NCBI RefSeq assembly: GCF_026126425.1
Contig: NZ_JAFMPW010000011.1
Location: 62,001-126,000, forward strand
Origin: Muriicola sp. Z0-33
Lineage (GTDB): Bacteria > Bacteroidota > Bacteroidia > Flavobacteriales > Flavobacteriaceae
DNA length: 64,000 nucleotides
Reading direction: 5' to 3'
A program made the position numbers and the translations under genes. Under the pieces are notes generated by a model. That model ran no database searches. It was not told where the DNA came from and saw nothing but the letters and a program-made list of their open reading frames with translations. Below are positions 26,862 through 36,121 of this stretch, one piece after another (the first letter of the stretch is position 1; each line of letters starts with the position of its first letter).

Positions 26862-27290
26862 ATGAATAAAAAAATCATTAAGCTTTTTCTAAGATTGGCA
26901 ATAGGTCTTGGATTTTTATCGGCAGTTGCCGACAGATTTGGATTGTGGCCCGCTGAAATTTCGGCATGGGGCAATTGGGAGAATTTTTTAAACTATACCG
27001 AAGCGATTAATCCTCTAATTCCAAAAATGTTGATCCCAACATCAGGAATCATTGCCACGGCAGCCGAAGTTGTATTCGGAATTTGTCTTATCATAGGCTT
27101 TAAAACAGAATTGTTTGCCAGGCTCAGTGGCTATCTGATGCTTATATTTGGTTTGGCCATAGCATTCTCAAGTGGAATAAAAGGCGCCTTGGATTATTCT
27201 GTCTTTGCTGCTTCTGCAGGGGCCTTTGCGCTGAGTACCCTACATGAAAAATATCTGGAACTTGATGTACTACTGAGTAATGATATTTGA
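26862..27290 (+). CDS. DoxX-family membrane protein
   Basis: A 142-residue protein with four hydrophobic helices (about 5-23, 58-78, 85-105, 110-128) and the DoxX-type motif RLAIGLGFLSAVADRFGLWP at residues 11-30, followed by WENFLNYTEAINPLIP. DoxX proteins are small membrane proteins often found with oxidoreductases. Their exact reaction is unsettled. The 3' end overlaps the start of the AraC gene by 11 bp, so the two are co-translated. Confidence 0.85.
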   Translation: MNKKIIKLFLRLAIGLGFLSAVADRFGLWPAEISAWGNWENFLNYTEAINPLIPKMLIPTSGIIATAAEVVFGICLIIGFKTELFARLSGYLMLIFGLAIAFSSGIKGALDYSVFAASAGAFALSTLHEKYLELDVLLSNDI

Positions 27291-28110
27291 AACTTACACA
27301 CTAGAAGAAACTCTGGCCAACCATATCGAAACTATATTCTACTATGAAGGGTATAAACCGGAACATGCTATAGAAAGGGTTGTACCTACAGGGCATTTGT
27401 TCATCATCTTTGAGTTAGACGATATTCCCAGACATACCTATGACAATGAAAGCCTTAAACCAAACGGTAGTTACAGTAAAGTATGGGTATCGGGGGTACA
27501 CAAAAATTACCTGTCTATCTCTGCCCCTCAGGATTCCAAAATGCTTGTGATACAATTTAGAGCAAGTGGAGCCTATCCTTTCTTACATACTCCCATGCAT
27601 GAACTGAACAACAAAGTAGTGCCGGCCCAGGAACTTTTTGGAAATGAGATTTTAGAGTTAAGGTCGGCCATATTATCAGAACACACGGCTTCCGGAAAAT
27701 TCAACCTGGTAGCCCATTGGCTCTTAAACCTGTTCGATGCAAAAAAAATTGCTCCCAAAGAGCTTATAGATGTGCATTTGCACATAAAAACAACACCTGT
27801 TGCGGAAAGCAGCCAGATAATTGCTTCTTACCCCAACTCTCAAAAACACTTAATTCAGCAGTTTAAGAACTACTTTGGTTTAACCCCAAAGCTGCTACAC
27901 AGAATCTATAGGTTTAATGAAATACTAAAACAAATACAGAACAAACAACAAATAAAATGGTCGCAAATTGCCTATGAATTTGGTTATTCGGACCAATCGC
28001 ATTTTATAAAAGAGTTTAAGGAGTTTTCAGGGTTTAACCCCAGTGAATTTATAGATCTGGAGTTTCATAAAGACGAAACCAACTTCTTTCCGTTAGATAG
28101 AAATGGTTAA
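27280..28110 (+). CDS. AraC-family transcriptional regulator
   Basis: A 276-residue regulator. The N-terminal ligand domain (about 1-150) has the DUF6597-like order ERVVPTGHLFIIFEL, VSGVHKNYLSI and VIQFRASGAYPFLHTP. The C-terminal AraC double HTH (about 180-265) ends with QIAYEFGYSDQSHFIKEFKE and FSGFNPSEFI, the family signature. It overlaps the DoxX gene by 11 bp. It probably controls the ABM-DoxX group and may bind the palindrome at 26805. The ligand is unknown. Confidence 0.9.
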   Translation: MIFETYTLEETLANHIETIFYYEGYKPEHAIERVVPTGHLFIIFELDDIPRHTYDNESLKPNGSYSKVWVSGVHKNYLSISAPQDSKMLVIQFRASGAYPFLHTPMHELNNKVVPAQELFGNEILELRSAILSEHTASGKFNLVAHWLLNLFDAKKIAPKELIDVHLHIKTTPVAESSQIIASYPNSQKHLIQQFKNYFGLTPKLLHRIYRFNEILKQIQNKQQIKWSQIAYEFGYSDQSHFIKEFKEFSGFNPSEFIDLEFHKDETNFFPLDRNG

Positions 28111-28169
28111 TTTTTTACTATCCCCGTAACCGCTGGGTGGCTTACTTTGTAATTTGTAAATTTAGAATT

Positions 28170-28757
28170 ATGAAGAACAATTTATTAGAAGTGCTACTTT
28201 TTAGTTTTCCGTTATTGCTTGTTGGCCAAATGCCCTTATCATCTGAAGAAAAAAGAATTACTTCTGTTGTAGATTCATCGGACGCCAGAAATATGGTGTT
28301 AAAACAGCATTTTGTAGTCCACAAGGGGGTAGATGCTGTTTGGCAGGCCTATACGACAAAAGAAGGTTGGGAAAGTTGGGCAACGCCTTTAGCAGAAATG
28401 GATTTTAAATTAAATGGTACCATTAGATCCAACTACAATAAAGATGGCAAAATTGGAGACGATGCTAGTATTACTCTTCATATCATAAACTACGTACCCA
28501 AACGTATGCTAACGCTTCAGGCCGAAATCAGTAAAAACTTTCCGTCTTTTATGAAGGAGGATGAAAAAGACCTTTATAATATGATTCTGTTTGAGGAAAT
28601 AGCCCCAAATAAGACTAAAGTAATCTCTTATGGCATAGGGTATAAACACGATGAAAAGTATATGTCTTTAATGAAATTTTTTATTCAGGGCAATGAACAA
28701 TCGTACTTAAATCTTATCTCTTATTTAGAAACAGGAACAGCTTCAGTAAAATATTAA
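28170..28757 (+). CDS. Secreted SRPBCC (START-like) domain protein
   Basis: A 195-residue protein. ATG at 28170 opens a signal peptide (LLEVLLFSFPLLLVGQ); the upstream GTG at 28137 would add 11 residues in front of it. The remainder resembles the AHSA1/polyketide-cyclase-like SRPBCC fold: VHKGVDAVWQAYTTKEGWESW at about 47-67 (first helix and strand), then ISYGIGYKHDEKYMSLMKFF near the C-terminal helix. The fold binds hydrophobic ligands. A catalytic role cannot be read from sequence. It ends 3 bp before the DUF4287 gene. Confidence 0.75.
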   Translation: MKNNLLEVLLFSFPLLLVGQMPLSSEEKRITSVVDSSDARNMVLKQHFVVHKGVDAVWQAYTTKEGWESWATPLAEMDFKLNGTIRSNYNKDGKIGDDASITLHIINYVPKRMLTLQAEISKNFPSFMKEDEKDLYNMILFEEIAPNKTKVISYGIGYKHDEKYMSLMKFFIQGNEQSYLNLISYLETGTASVKY

Positions 28758-28760
28758 ATT

Positions 28761-29303
28761 ATGGATAAAGCACTACAAACAATGATTGATAATATGCCTG
28801 CAAAGACAGGCAAATCACTACCCGAATGGAAATCCCTGCTTAAGACAAAGTCGTTTGCAAAGCACTCAGAGGCGGTCAACTTTCTTAAGAAAGAACATAA
28901 CGTAACCCATGGCTTTGCCAATACCATTGTTTCCTTGTCTAAGGAAGAAAACAATACCGACACGGACCTCATCGAAAATCAGTACCAGGGCAAGGAAGAC
29001 CTGCGTCCCATTTACGAAAGTCTGGTTGCTATGGTTACCGCATTCGGGGAAGACGTTAGGGTAACCCCTAAAAAAACCGAGGTGAGTATAGACCGAAAGA
29101 GGAAATTTGCTGTAATTAAGCCCGCAACCAAAACAAGGATAGACCTGGGGTTAAAACTAAAAGGTGAACCAACCACCGCGCGCCTGGAAAACTCTGGCCC
29201 CTTTGGAACAATGTGCACCCACAGGGTAAGAATTACCGATATCAGCCAGCTAGATGATGAACTGAAAGCTTGGCTAAAAGACGCTTATCACAAAGCAGAA
29301 TAA
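28761..29303 (+). CDS. DUF4287 + DUF5655 domain protein
   Basis: A 180-residue cytoplasmic protein. The N-terminal DUF4287 part is recognised by MPAKTGKSLPEWKSLLK (about 12-28) and LKKEHNVTHGFANTIVSL. The C-terminal DUF5655 part includes VRVTPKKTEVSIDRKRKFAVI (about 90-110, one residue trimmed at the end of the strand) and RITDISQLDDELKAWLKDAY. The fusion is common in Bacteroidota. No enzymatic role is assigned. The 3-bp gap after the SRPBCC gene suggests one transcript. Confidence 0.82.
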   Translation: MDKALQTMIDNMPAKTGKSLPEWKSLLKTKSFAKHSEAVNFLKKEHNVTHGFANTIVSLSKEENNTDTDLIENQYQGKEDLRPIYESLVAMVTAFGEDVRVTPKKTEVSIDRKRKFAVIKPATKTRIDLGLKLKGEPTTARLENSGPFGTMCTHRVRITDISQLDDELKAWLKDAYHKAE

Positions 29304-29763
29304 TGGCTGTTATAACCACAATTAGAAAATAAACCCCATACAAATAATTAAATTTGAGTAGCGCTTTCTAAAACAATGGTAATCGCCAAGGTGGGGTATT
29401 TTAACCAAGAAGACAAAATATTGCCTATTGGCAAAGAAGCACCTCCTGGTACCATCGCAAATGGATAGCTCCGGATATTTATAAAGCACCCCCATTTGGC
29501 GATTTTAATTTGGGCCAGGACGCTCTACTGGATTATATATTGTCTTATTGGGCAAAATAGGCCGTGTTGCTAACTACTAATAAGTACCCCTTCCCTTAAG
29601 ATTAAGTGAAACAAAACAGATTTTCATTATCTTAATAGAGCTTTAGTTTTAAATAGCGAATTATGGATACGCTGAGAGACCAATGGGTGCTTGGCAAAGC
29701 CATGTAAAAGATTTTAAAACTCTGGAGTCAATTACTTAAATAGTCCAATTCTAATTTATTTAA
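29304..29763. other. 460-bp region without an intact gene
   Basis: AT-rich stretch between the DUF4287 gene and the DASS transporter, both on the plus strand. It contains a short protein-like remnant (29405-29560, listed separately) and otherwise only very short frames. I see no RNA gene, terminator or promoter consensus. Confidence 0.6.
29405..29560 (+). pseudogene. Possible gene remnant (51 codons, no start)
   Basis: A frame open from a stop at 29402 to TAG at 29558 reads ...YWQRSTSWYHRKWIAPDIYK, then PPFGDFNLGQDALLDY and ends ILSYWAK. Composition is protein-like (Trp, Tyr, Gly and Pro spread normally) but there is no start codon. An overlapping frame from 29376 gives another 30 codons. 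It may be the 3' end of a decayed gene. The parent family is not recognisable, and chance remains possible. Confidence 0.25.
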
Positions 29764-31188
29764 GTGGATAAACCATCGAACAGCCCTCGGAAATTTCTCT
29801 GGGTAAAACGGATTTTTACCCTCTTGGTTGGGATAACCATCTGGCACTTGCCGGTCCCTTGGGAACTGTCTGCAGATGCCTGGCATTTGTTTGCCATTTT
29901 TATTACCGCAATCATAGGGGTTTTAATTAATGCCCTGTCTATTTTTACAGCCTCTATTCTTGCATTGGTTGCTGTAGTGCTGCTAAGGGTACTTCCGCCT
30001 GAAAAAGCCTTTTCAGGATTCTCAGAGAGTTTTATCCTCTTAATTTTAGCTGCTTTTTTGGTGGCCAAAGGCGTTATTAAGTCGGGTCTGGGTAGGCGGA
30101 TTGCCTTTCTGCTGATTCGTCAATTTGGGAAATCTACCCTAAACCTGGGGTACTGTATTGTTGCCACAGACACCCTGTTGGGACCAGCCATTCCAAGTAA
30201 CACAGCAAGGTCTGGTATTCTTTATCCCATTACGCATGCATTGGCCCTGGACACCGGATCCCAGCCTACGCCTGAGGGTAGAAAGAAAACCGGGAGCTAT
30301 CTAATGATGACTGCCATATCGGGGCACACTATAAGCTCTGCCCTATGGTTAACCGGTATGGCCGCCAACCCGGTAGGAGCAGGTATTGCTGCTCAATTTG
30401 GAGTAAATATGAATTTTGGGAACTGGGTATTTGTAGCTTCAGTGCCTTGTATTGTTGCCCTAATTACCATTCCGCTGTTACTATATAAACTATTCCCTCC
30501 AGAAATTAAGCACACCCCGGAAGCTCCCAAAATGGCCAGGGAAGCGCTGGGTAAAATGGGACCTATGAGCAGGCGAGAATGGATTATGGGCATTACTTTC
30601 TTTGGGATGATCCTCCTTTGGGCTTTTTCCCCTGTATTGAATTTAAACCTGGCTATCGTGGCCTTTCTTGGCTTATCTATTCTGATATTGTCTAATGTAT
30701 ACACCCTTGAAGATATCAGAGAGGGTGCCGGAGATGCCCTCGAAACTTATGTATGGTTTGCCATTTTATATATGATGAGTGCCGCCCTGAACGACCTGGG
30801 CTTTATGAAAACGCTGGGAGCCCAAATTGCGACCTATATAGGGGATTATAATTGGGTTACGGTGTATCTGCTTTTAACGCTTCTGTACGTGGCTATTCAC
30901 TATCTTTTTGTGAGTCAGACCGCACATTTACTGGCCTTATACGCAGTTTTCCTACAAGTAGCGGTTAATGCGGAAGTACCGGTGGCCCTTATGGCTTTTA
31001 TGCTCTCTTTTGCTACCAATTATTTTGCCGTAATTACCCCCCAGGCCTCGAGCTCCAATGTAATTTTTGCCGGAAGTGGCTATTTACCCTCCGGAGACAT
31101 CTATAAACAAGGTGCCATTATCACGGTCTTAAATACCCTCATTTTCCTTCTTGCAACCCCCTGGATCCTCTGGGCTTCATCATTATAA
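29764..31188 (+). CDS. DASS (SLC13/DiT1-like) anion symporter
   Basis: A 474-residue inner membrane transporter with about 11-12 helices. The two substrate-binding repeats are visible: GPAIPSNTARSGILYP at about residues 139-154 (SNT) and FVSQTAHLLALYAVF at about 381-395 (SQT in place of SNT). Overall order resembles plastid dicarboxylate translocators such as DiT1. Likely substrates are dicarboxylates or similar anions, with sodium. The start is GTG at 29764. The 3' end overlaps the convergent barrel gene by 6 bp. Confidence 0.88.
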   Translation: MDKPSNSPRKFLWVKRIFTLLVGITIWHLPVPWELSADAWHLFAIFITAIIGVLINALSIFTASILALVAVVLLRVLPPEKAFSGFSESFILLILAAFLVAKGVIKSGLGRRIAFLLIRQFGKSTLNLGYCIVATDTLLGPAIPSNTARSGILYPITHALALDTGSQPTPEGRKKTGSYLMMTAISGHTISSALWLTGMAANPVGAGIAAQFGVNMNFGNWVFVASVPCIVALITIPLLLYKLFPPEIKHTPEAPKMAREALGKMGPMSRREWIMGITFFGMILLWAFSPVLNLNLAIVAFLGLSILILSNVYTLEDIREGAGDALETYVWFAILYMMSAALNDLGFMKTLGAQIATYIGDYNWVTVYLLLTLLYVAIHYLFVSQTAHLLALYAVFLQVAVNAEVPVALMAFMLSFATNYFAVITPQASSSNVIFAGSGYLPSGDIYKQGAIITVLNTLIFLLATPWILWASSL

Positions 31189-33897
31189 GGTATATACAAA
31201 TCTAAAGGTCAGGAATCTGGGCTGAATAAAAGTTTCAGAAGTAAATACAGACAAATTATTGGCGCTGTTCCTAAGCTGTGCATCGATATCTAAAATATTG
31301 GTGGCCTTGATCTCGTATTCCCATTTGGCATCTTTATTCTTTCTATAGGAAATTGTAGCATCCCAATTCTGGAACGACTGAGAGTCCCCATTGCCCAAAT
31401 CCTGATCTGTATAGGTGTAGTTGGTCCGGAAGGTCACAGATTTCCAGATATAGGCATCGAATTCCACAGAGGGTGCATTGGTGACAAATTTGGTTTTACC
31501 CCCACCCTGATCATTGTTAGTAACACTGTATCGGTATCTTAGGTTAATATTCGGGGCTACTTTAAAATTAGTTCTGATACCCGGGGTATAGGTTTGTGTA
31601 TAGCCTTCATTGAGCGATTGCTGCCCCTGGATAAACTGATTAATTTTGCTGTAGTTAAAACTGGCATTCAGGCTGGCCCTGACCTTACCAAAAGTTCGTT
31701 GTACACGGCCAAATACATTGACATTTTCATCTGCAAAATTTGAATTAAAGAAAGTACTCGTCCGAATTACATTTTCGAAATCGGTTAAGCTTCTGATCTG
31801 ATCAATATTGCTGGAATATGCAGCTCTTGCAAAAACGTTGGTATAGTTAAAGAGATTGAAACTACTGTAAAATAAACTCACATTATGAGACAGGGCGTTC
31901 TGAAGGTCTGGCTCCCCATATTGAATACTATTGAAGTTGTTCAACACCAATCCTTCGGCTAATCTGGTTACATCAGTAAACTGATTGCGCATTTCGTACC
32001 TAAGCGTAAGTGCCTCACTCTTTTTAAACTGGATCCGTGTTTCAAAATCTGGTAAAAACCTGAAGAAATTATCCTTAAAGGTTGCTCCGAATTGAATATT
32101 CTTATTCCCATAAGAATGTACCGAAAAACCGGGGGTGATGGTAAATTTCCCTGTTTTCACCCGATAATGCACCCCCAGGTAAATATCGCTGAAATTATAC
32201 TCCGTATCATTGGAGGCTAGACCATCATTAAAACTCGGGACAGGATTCAAAAGATTCCCATCTCCAAGGAACTGGAAAATATTGGAATTAAACTCTTGCC
32301 TGCTCAAAATGGCCCCAAGGGTAAAGTTGATATTGCTTTTGGTATTAAGGATGTTGTAATAGTCAAGTTTGGCATCTAGCTGATTAGACTTAATCCGCCT
32401 GTCCTGACCCAGGTCATAATTCGTAAGAGAAGTATCTAAACCCAGGGCCTCAGCAGTAGTATCAAAAGCATCCTGCCCATTTGGATCATTGTCTAGCACA
32501 GCATTATAAAAGGGATCCTCGTTTTTTAATAAATGCTGCGCCTCAAAGGCAAATATATTGGTGGCATTTGCCGTGTAGTAATAGTTGATATTCTGATTAA
32601 GGCTATATGGCGTGACTTCATCCAATTGGGTGGTATTGCCGATAACAGATGAAAAAGCATTCCGATTTTGGGAATCGTTAGATACCCGCGCCAGTAGGTC
32701 ATAGTCTAGCTGATTATTAATATCGGGCTGGTAAGAGGCACTGAGTTTTAATAATCCCTGGTTAGATCGTTCATTGCTCGTTTGCTCCGTGGCTTCATCC
32801 GGGATACCCAATGCCGGATCCGTATACCTTATAAAATTTGCTTCTTTTGATACAACGCGACTACTATTGTAAATGAAGAATCCACTTAAATCCAGTACCT
32901 GACTTGGAGAGTAACTAAAATTTCCTGTGGCCAGTTTGTTTTCAATTTCCAGAGCATTGTCCTGGCTGGTCAGGAAATTGAGATTGTTATCGCCAAGATT
33001 AATATTTGTTCCGCTACTCCTGCTGGGCGCCCTGAATCCTCCTCCAAAATTACGTATGTCCCGTCTGGTCAGAGCAACTTCACCGGTATTGTTCAGATCC
33101 CCAATAAAATTAAGGCTGTATTTAGGACTGTAATAAAACAGCTTAGGCTGCAAAAGATAGAGTTCTTTATCTGGCGAGCTACCGGCACCAACTGTTATGT
33201 TTCCAAACCAAAAGCTCTCTTTTCCCTCTTTCAGTTTAATATTCATGGCCACATTGTCCTGATTATTGGTTACACTCCTTAATTGGCCCACCTCGGAGTA
33301 GTTTCTCAATACCTGGATTTTATCAACTGCTTTCGAGGGAATATTTTTTGTTGCCAGTTTGGTATCCCCATCAAAAAAATCTTTCCCATTCACCATTAAT
33401 TTATTGACCACTTTCCCCTCTACCTCTATCTGCCCGTCTTCATTGATCTCCACACCAGGTAAATTTTCCAGAACGTCTTCTAACTTTCTTTCTGTTCCGT
33501 TATTAAAAGAATCTGCATTGTATACCAGGGTATCTCCCCTTACGGCTACAGGCATTTCATAAACAAGTTCTACCTCGTCCAGGACTATGTTAGGCCTAAG
33601 GGTATAATCTTTGGTAATATCACTTTCTTCCGTAGAAATCAGCTCTTTAAAAGTGGCCATACCTATGTAGCTGATCTGGATCTGATAGCTGCCATTCTTA
33701 CCCAGCTCTAACCGAAATTGCCCCTGTTCATTGGTTATACCGTAAGATTCCATGCCATTGGTTTCCTGATTTATGGCGATCACATTGGCTAACTCCAGTG
33801 GATTATTTATACTATCTCGCACCACGCCCTCAAGCTTAACCTGAGCATAGGTAATGCCAGCTACAAAAAGTAGCGCAATACAAAATATATTCTTCAT
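31183..33897 (-). CDS. Outer membrane beta-barrel protein (TonB-receptor-like)
   Basis: A 904-residue protein. ATG at 33897 opens a signal peptide ending AGITYAQ; a start at 33933 would add 12 residues before it. Domains in order: carboxypeptidase-regulatory-like beta-sandwich (VKLEGVVRDSINNPLELANV, about 20-110), plug-like domain (LEDVLENLPGVEINEDGQIE, about 140-230), then a long barrel of the OMP_b-brl_3 type ending in FRFVYTL. It lacks an evident TonB box. It follows a GLPGLI gene by 44 bp, a pairing common in Bacteroidota. The ligand is unknown, possibly a peptide or metal. Confidence 0.88.
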   Translation of the reverse strand: MKNIFCIALLFVAGITYAQVKLEGVVRDSINNPLELANVIAINQETNGMESYGITNEQGQFRLELGKNGSYQIQISYIGMATFKELISTEESDITKDYTLRPNIVLDEVELVYEMPVAVRGDTLVYNADSFNNGTERKLEDVLENLPGVEINEDGQIEVEGKVVNKLMVNGKDFFDGDTKLATKNIPSKAVDKIQVLRNYSEVGQLRSVTNNQDNVAMNIKLKEGKESFWFGNITVGAGSSPDKELYLLQPKLFYYSPKYSLNFIGDLNNTGEVALTRRDIRNFGGGFRAPSRSSGTNINLGDNNLNFLTSQDNALEIENKLATGNFSYSPSQVLDLSGFFIYNSSRVVSKEANFIRYTDPALGIPDEATEQTSNERSNQGLLKLSASYQPDINNQLDYDLLARVSNDSQNRNAFSSVIGNTTQLDEVTPYSLNQNINYYYTANATNIFAFEAQHLLKNEDPFYNAVLDNDPNGQDAFDTTAEALGLDTSLTNYDLGQDRRIKSNQLDAKLDYYNILNTKSNINFTLGAILSRQEFNSNIFQFLGDGNLLNPVPSFNDGLASNDTEYNFSDIYLGVHYRVKTGKFTITPGFSVHSYGNKNIQFGATFKDNFFRFLPDFETRIQFKKSEALTLRYEMRNQFTDVTRLAEGLVLNNFNSIQYGEPDLQNALSHNVSLFYSSFNLFNYTNVFARAAYSSNIDQIRSLTDFENVIRTSTFFNSNFADENVNVFGRVQRTFGKVRASLNASFNYSKINQFIQGQQSLNEGYTQTYTPGIRTNFKVAPNINLRYRYSVTNNDQGGGKTKFVTNAPSVEFDAYIWKSVTFRTNYTYTDQDLGNGDSQSFQNWDATISYRKNKDAKWEYEIKATNILDIDAQLRNSANNLSVFTSETFIQPRFLTFRFVYTL

Positions 33898-33941
33898 GTT
33901 TATTTTTAGTTGCAGTTTTGGCGTAGTGTTCAAAATGGGGA

Positions 33942-34784
33942 TTATCTACTGCGTCTTCTGCCCCGCATGTCTCTCATTTCCTGCATCTTCTCGGAAATTG
34001 TCACCTGATACTCACTTTTGGAAATGACCTTCCCTTTGTCCGGAGCTTCTATTTTTATTTTCTCTTTGGGGTTCATTACAATTTTAGAGCATAACATAGT
34101 TGTATTCCCCGCACTTACTTCCAATATAAGACCAGGAAGCCCCCAATATTCACCGGGGCCATGCCCTACAGGTATTTGGGGAGTGTACCAGGCTTCTACC
34201 TCTGTCATTTGTATTTCAGGTACTGTGGGTTCAACATTAGTGGAATCTGACTCCTGATTAGCATTTGCCCGTCTGAGATTACTCCAGGAAAAATCGTACC
34301 AGGTTAATTCCAATGTAGGTATAGATGCTGTGGCTTTAAAACACATATACTGGCCTATTTGCTTTTGTTCTCCTCCCATTTTCCAATCTATGGCCTGTAA
34401 ATTATCCTTGACCAAAAATTGTTTTCCATAGAATTCCTGACTCTGAACCAGGGCATTCTCCTTCACATTTTTATACTGTTCCCCCCTTGAGAAATTTTTG
34501 CCCCAGGAATCTGTGGCTCCTGAAATGGCATCCAATTTATCTTCTTCTTTAAATACCGATGCCTCCTTGTTGAAATTCAATACAAAGGTTTTTTCCAATC
34601 TATTTTTAAGGCGTGCCTGTATTTGTTTTTTTTGAGCTTCACTCATTCTGGCTCCCCAATTACCTAGCTCCATTGTGGATTTGGAGAAATATATGGCCTG
34701 GCCCTGAAATTCCTGTACATTGGGCGTATGAGACATCAATAATAAAAAAGCGAGAAAACTGAATTTAAAGAGGATAGATTTCAT
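33942..34784 (-). CDS. GLPGLI-family secreted protein
   Basis: A 280-residue protein with a signal peptide (SILFKFSFLAFLLLMSH). The family name motif is intact in GEYWGLPGLILEVSAG at about residues 215-230, preceded by VEAWYTPQIPVGHGP. The family is confined mainly to Bacteroidota and has no known reaction. The C terminus is Arg-rich (RDMRGRRRSR). ATG at 34784 is used; one at 34793 would add three residues. It precedes the outer membrane barrel gene by 44 bp. Confidence 0.88.
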   Translation of the reverse strand: MKSILFKFSFLAFLLLMSHTPNVQEFQGQAIYFSKSTMELGNWGARMSEAQKKQIQARLKNRLEKTFVLNFNKEASVFKEEDKLDAISGATDSWGKNFSRGEQYKNVKENALVQSQEFYGKQFLVKDNLQAIDWKMGGEQKQIGQYMCFKATASIPTLELTWYDFSWSNLRRANANQESDSTNVEPTVPEIQMTEVEAWYTPQIPVGHGPGEYWGLPGLILEVSAGNTTMLCSKIVMNPKEKIKIEAPDKGKVISKSEYQVTISEKMQEMRDMRGRRRSR

Positions 34785-34816
34785 GGTTGGCATCAGATAT
34801 TGATTATTTTGTTTAA

Positions 34817-34824
34817 CAAATATA
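34817..34824 (-). promoter_or_regulatory. Candidate -7 element for the GLPGLI-barrel operon
   Basis: Reads TATATTTG on the minus strand (TAnnTTTG), placing transcription start about 25 nt before the GLPGLI start. No TTG is found at the expected distance upstream. Confidence 0.35.
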
Positions 34825-34983
34825 TATAAAGGTTAAACATTTTGTATCTGGTTTATTAAAACATTAACAGAATGCTCCTGTTAAGACATGTGGCATATTA
34901 AGTAAAATAACCAAGACCCATTACTATTATTATTACTTTGCAGGAGATAGCGATTAACTAATCAACGATTACAAGTACACTAT

Positions 34984-36105
34984 ATGCCAACCAAAATTAT
35001 ATTTACCACCCTCTTATTTTGTTTGATATTTCAAACGGGCCACACCCAAAATAATGAATTGATATCTAACGGACGACTAATACTGGGCACCTATACGGAG
35101 CGCACTGCATCTGTAGCTGTTGGTGATATAGACGGTGACGGCCATGCAGATATTATTGTAGCCAACGGCAGGCATTGGCCAGGTCAGAATAGAATTTTTA
35201 TAAATAACGGCAAGGGAATATTTACTGTAGAAAAGAATTTAGGGGAGCAAAGGGCTACCAGCTATGCAGCCGAACTAGCCGATTTTGACAATGATGGCGA
35301 CCTGGACATTGCGGTGGGCAACGACATGGCCCCCAACTATATCTATACCAATGATGGCAAAGGCAATTTTTCAAGGAGCACTGCTTTTGGTATGGCCTAT
35401 GCCCCTACCAGAAACTTAACATTGGCAGACCTGGACCAGGACGGCGACACCGACATCCTTATTACCAACCGGGGCAGACCCAATGAAATATGTTTGAATA
35501 ATGGTAAAGGAAGCTTTCCTGAAAATATGAGTTTTGGCGATCGTTCGGATGCTACCATTGATGTGGAGATTGCTGATATGAATAATGACGGGGATCCGGA
35601 TCTGGTCCTGGCCAACAGAGATGAACAAACCAATTATGTGTACTTAAACGATGGTAAGATGGGGTTTTTTAAAAAGATACCTTTCGGAACGGGCAGTGAT
35701 AATACTAGATCTGTAGGTGTTTCTGATTTTAATGATGACGGCCTGGCAGATATTGCTGTTGCCAATATAGGTGCGCCCAATATCATCTATTTTGGCCACA
35801 ATACCGCTCCCTATAGTACTTCTATTACGTTTGATGCTTCTGAGCAGAAGAGTTATGCAGTAGCCGTGGCCGATCTTGACGCAGATAGCGACATGGATAT
35901 CATAATAGGAAATGCCGGCGGTCCCAATGTCGTTTTTTGGAATTCCGAACAAGGCCAGAACTGGGCAAGTACCCCACTATCAGATGAAGAATTAATAACA
36001 TATGATATAATTTCATCAGATGTAAACAATGATGGCCTGATGGATATTCTTGAGGCCAACTCCGATGCTATTAACCGCTACTATTTTAACCGTGCAAAAA
36101 ATTAG
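34984..36105 (+). CDS. Secreted FG-GAP/VCBS repeat beta-propeller protein
   Basis: A 373-residue protein with a signal peptide (TTLLFCLIFQTGHTQ). Seven repeats follow at about 48-residue spacing, each with a calcium-loop motif: GDIDGDGHADIIVANG, ADFDNDGDLDIAVGN, ADLDQDGDTDILITN, ADMNNDGDPDLVLAN, SDFNDDGLADIAVAN, ADLDADSDMDIIIGN and SDVNNDGLMDILEAN. This predicts a seven-bladed propeller. Such proteins bind glycans or proteins at the surface or in the periplasm. It ends 16 bp before a secreted metallo-hydrolase, suggesting one operon. Confidence 0.9.
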   Translation: MPTKIIFTTLLFCLIFQTGHTQNNELISNGRLILGTYTERTASVAVGDIDGDGHADIIVANGRHWPGQNRIFINNGKGIFTVEKNLGEQRATSYAAELADFDNDGDLDIAVGNDMAPNYIYTNDGKGNFSRSTAFGMAYAPTRNLTLADLDQDGDTDILITNRGRPNEICLNNGKGSFPENMSFGDRSDATIDVEIADMNNDGDPDLVLANRDEQTNYVYLNDGKMGFFKKIPFGTGSDNTRSVGVSDFNDDGLADIAVANIGAPNIIYFGHNTAPYSTSITFDASEQKSYAVAVADLDADSDMDIIIGNAGGPNVVFWNSEQGQNWASTPLSDEELITYDIISSDVNNDGLMDILEANSDAINRYYFNRAKN

Positions 36106-36121
36106 ATATAATCCGATACCT

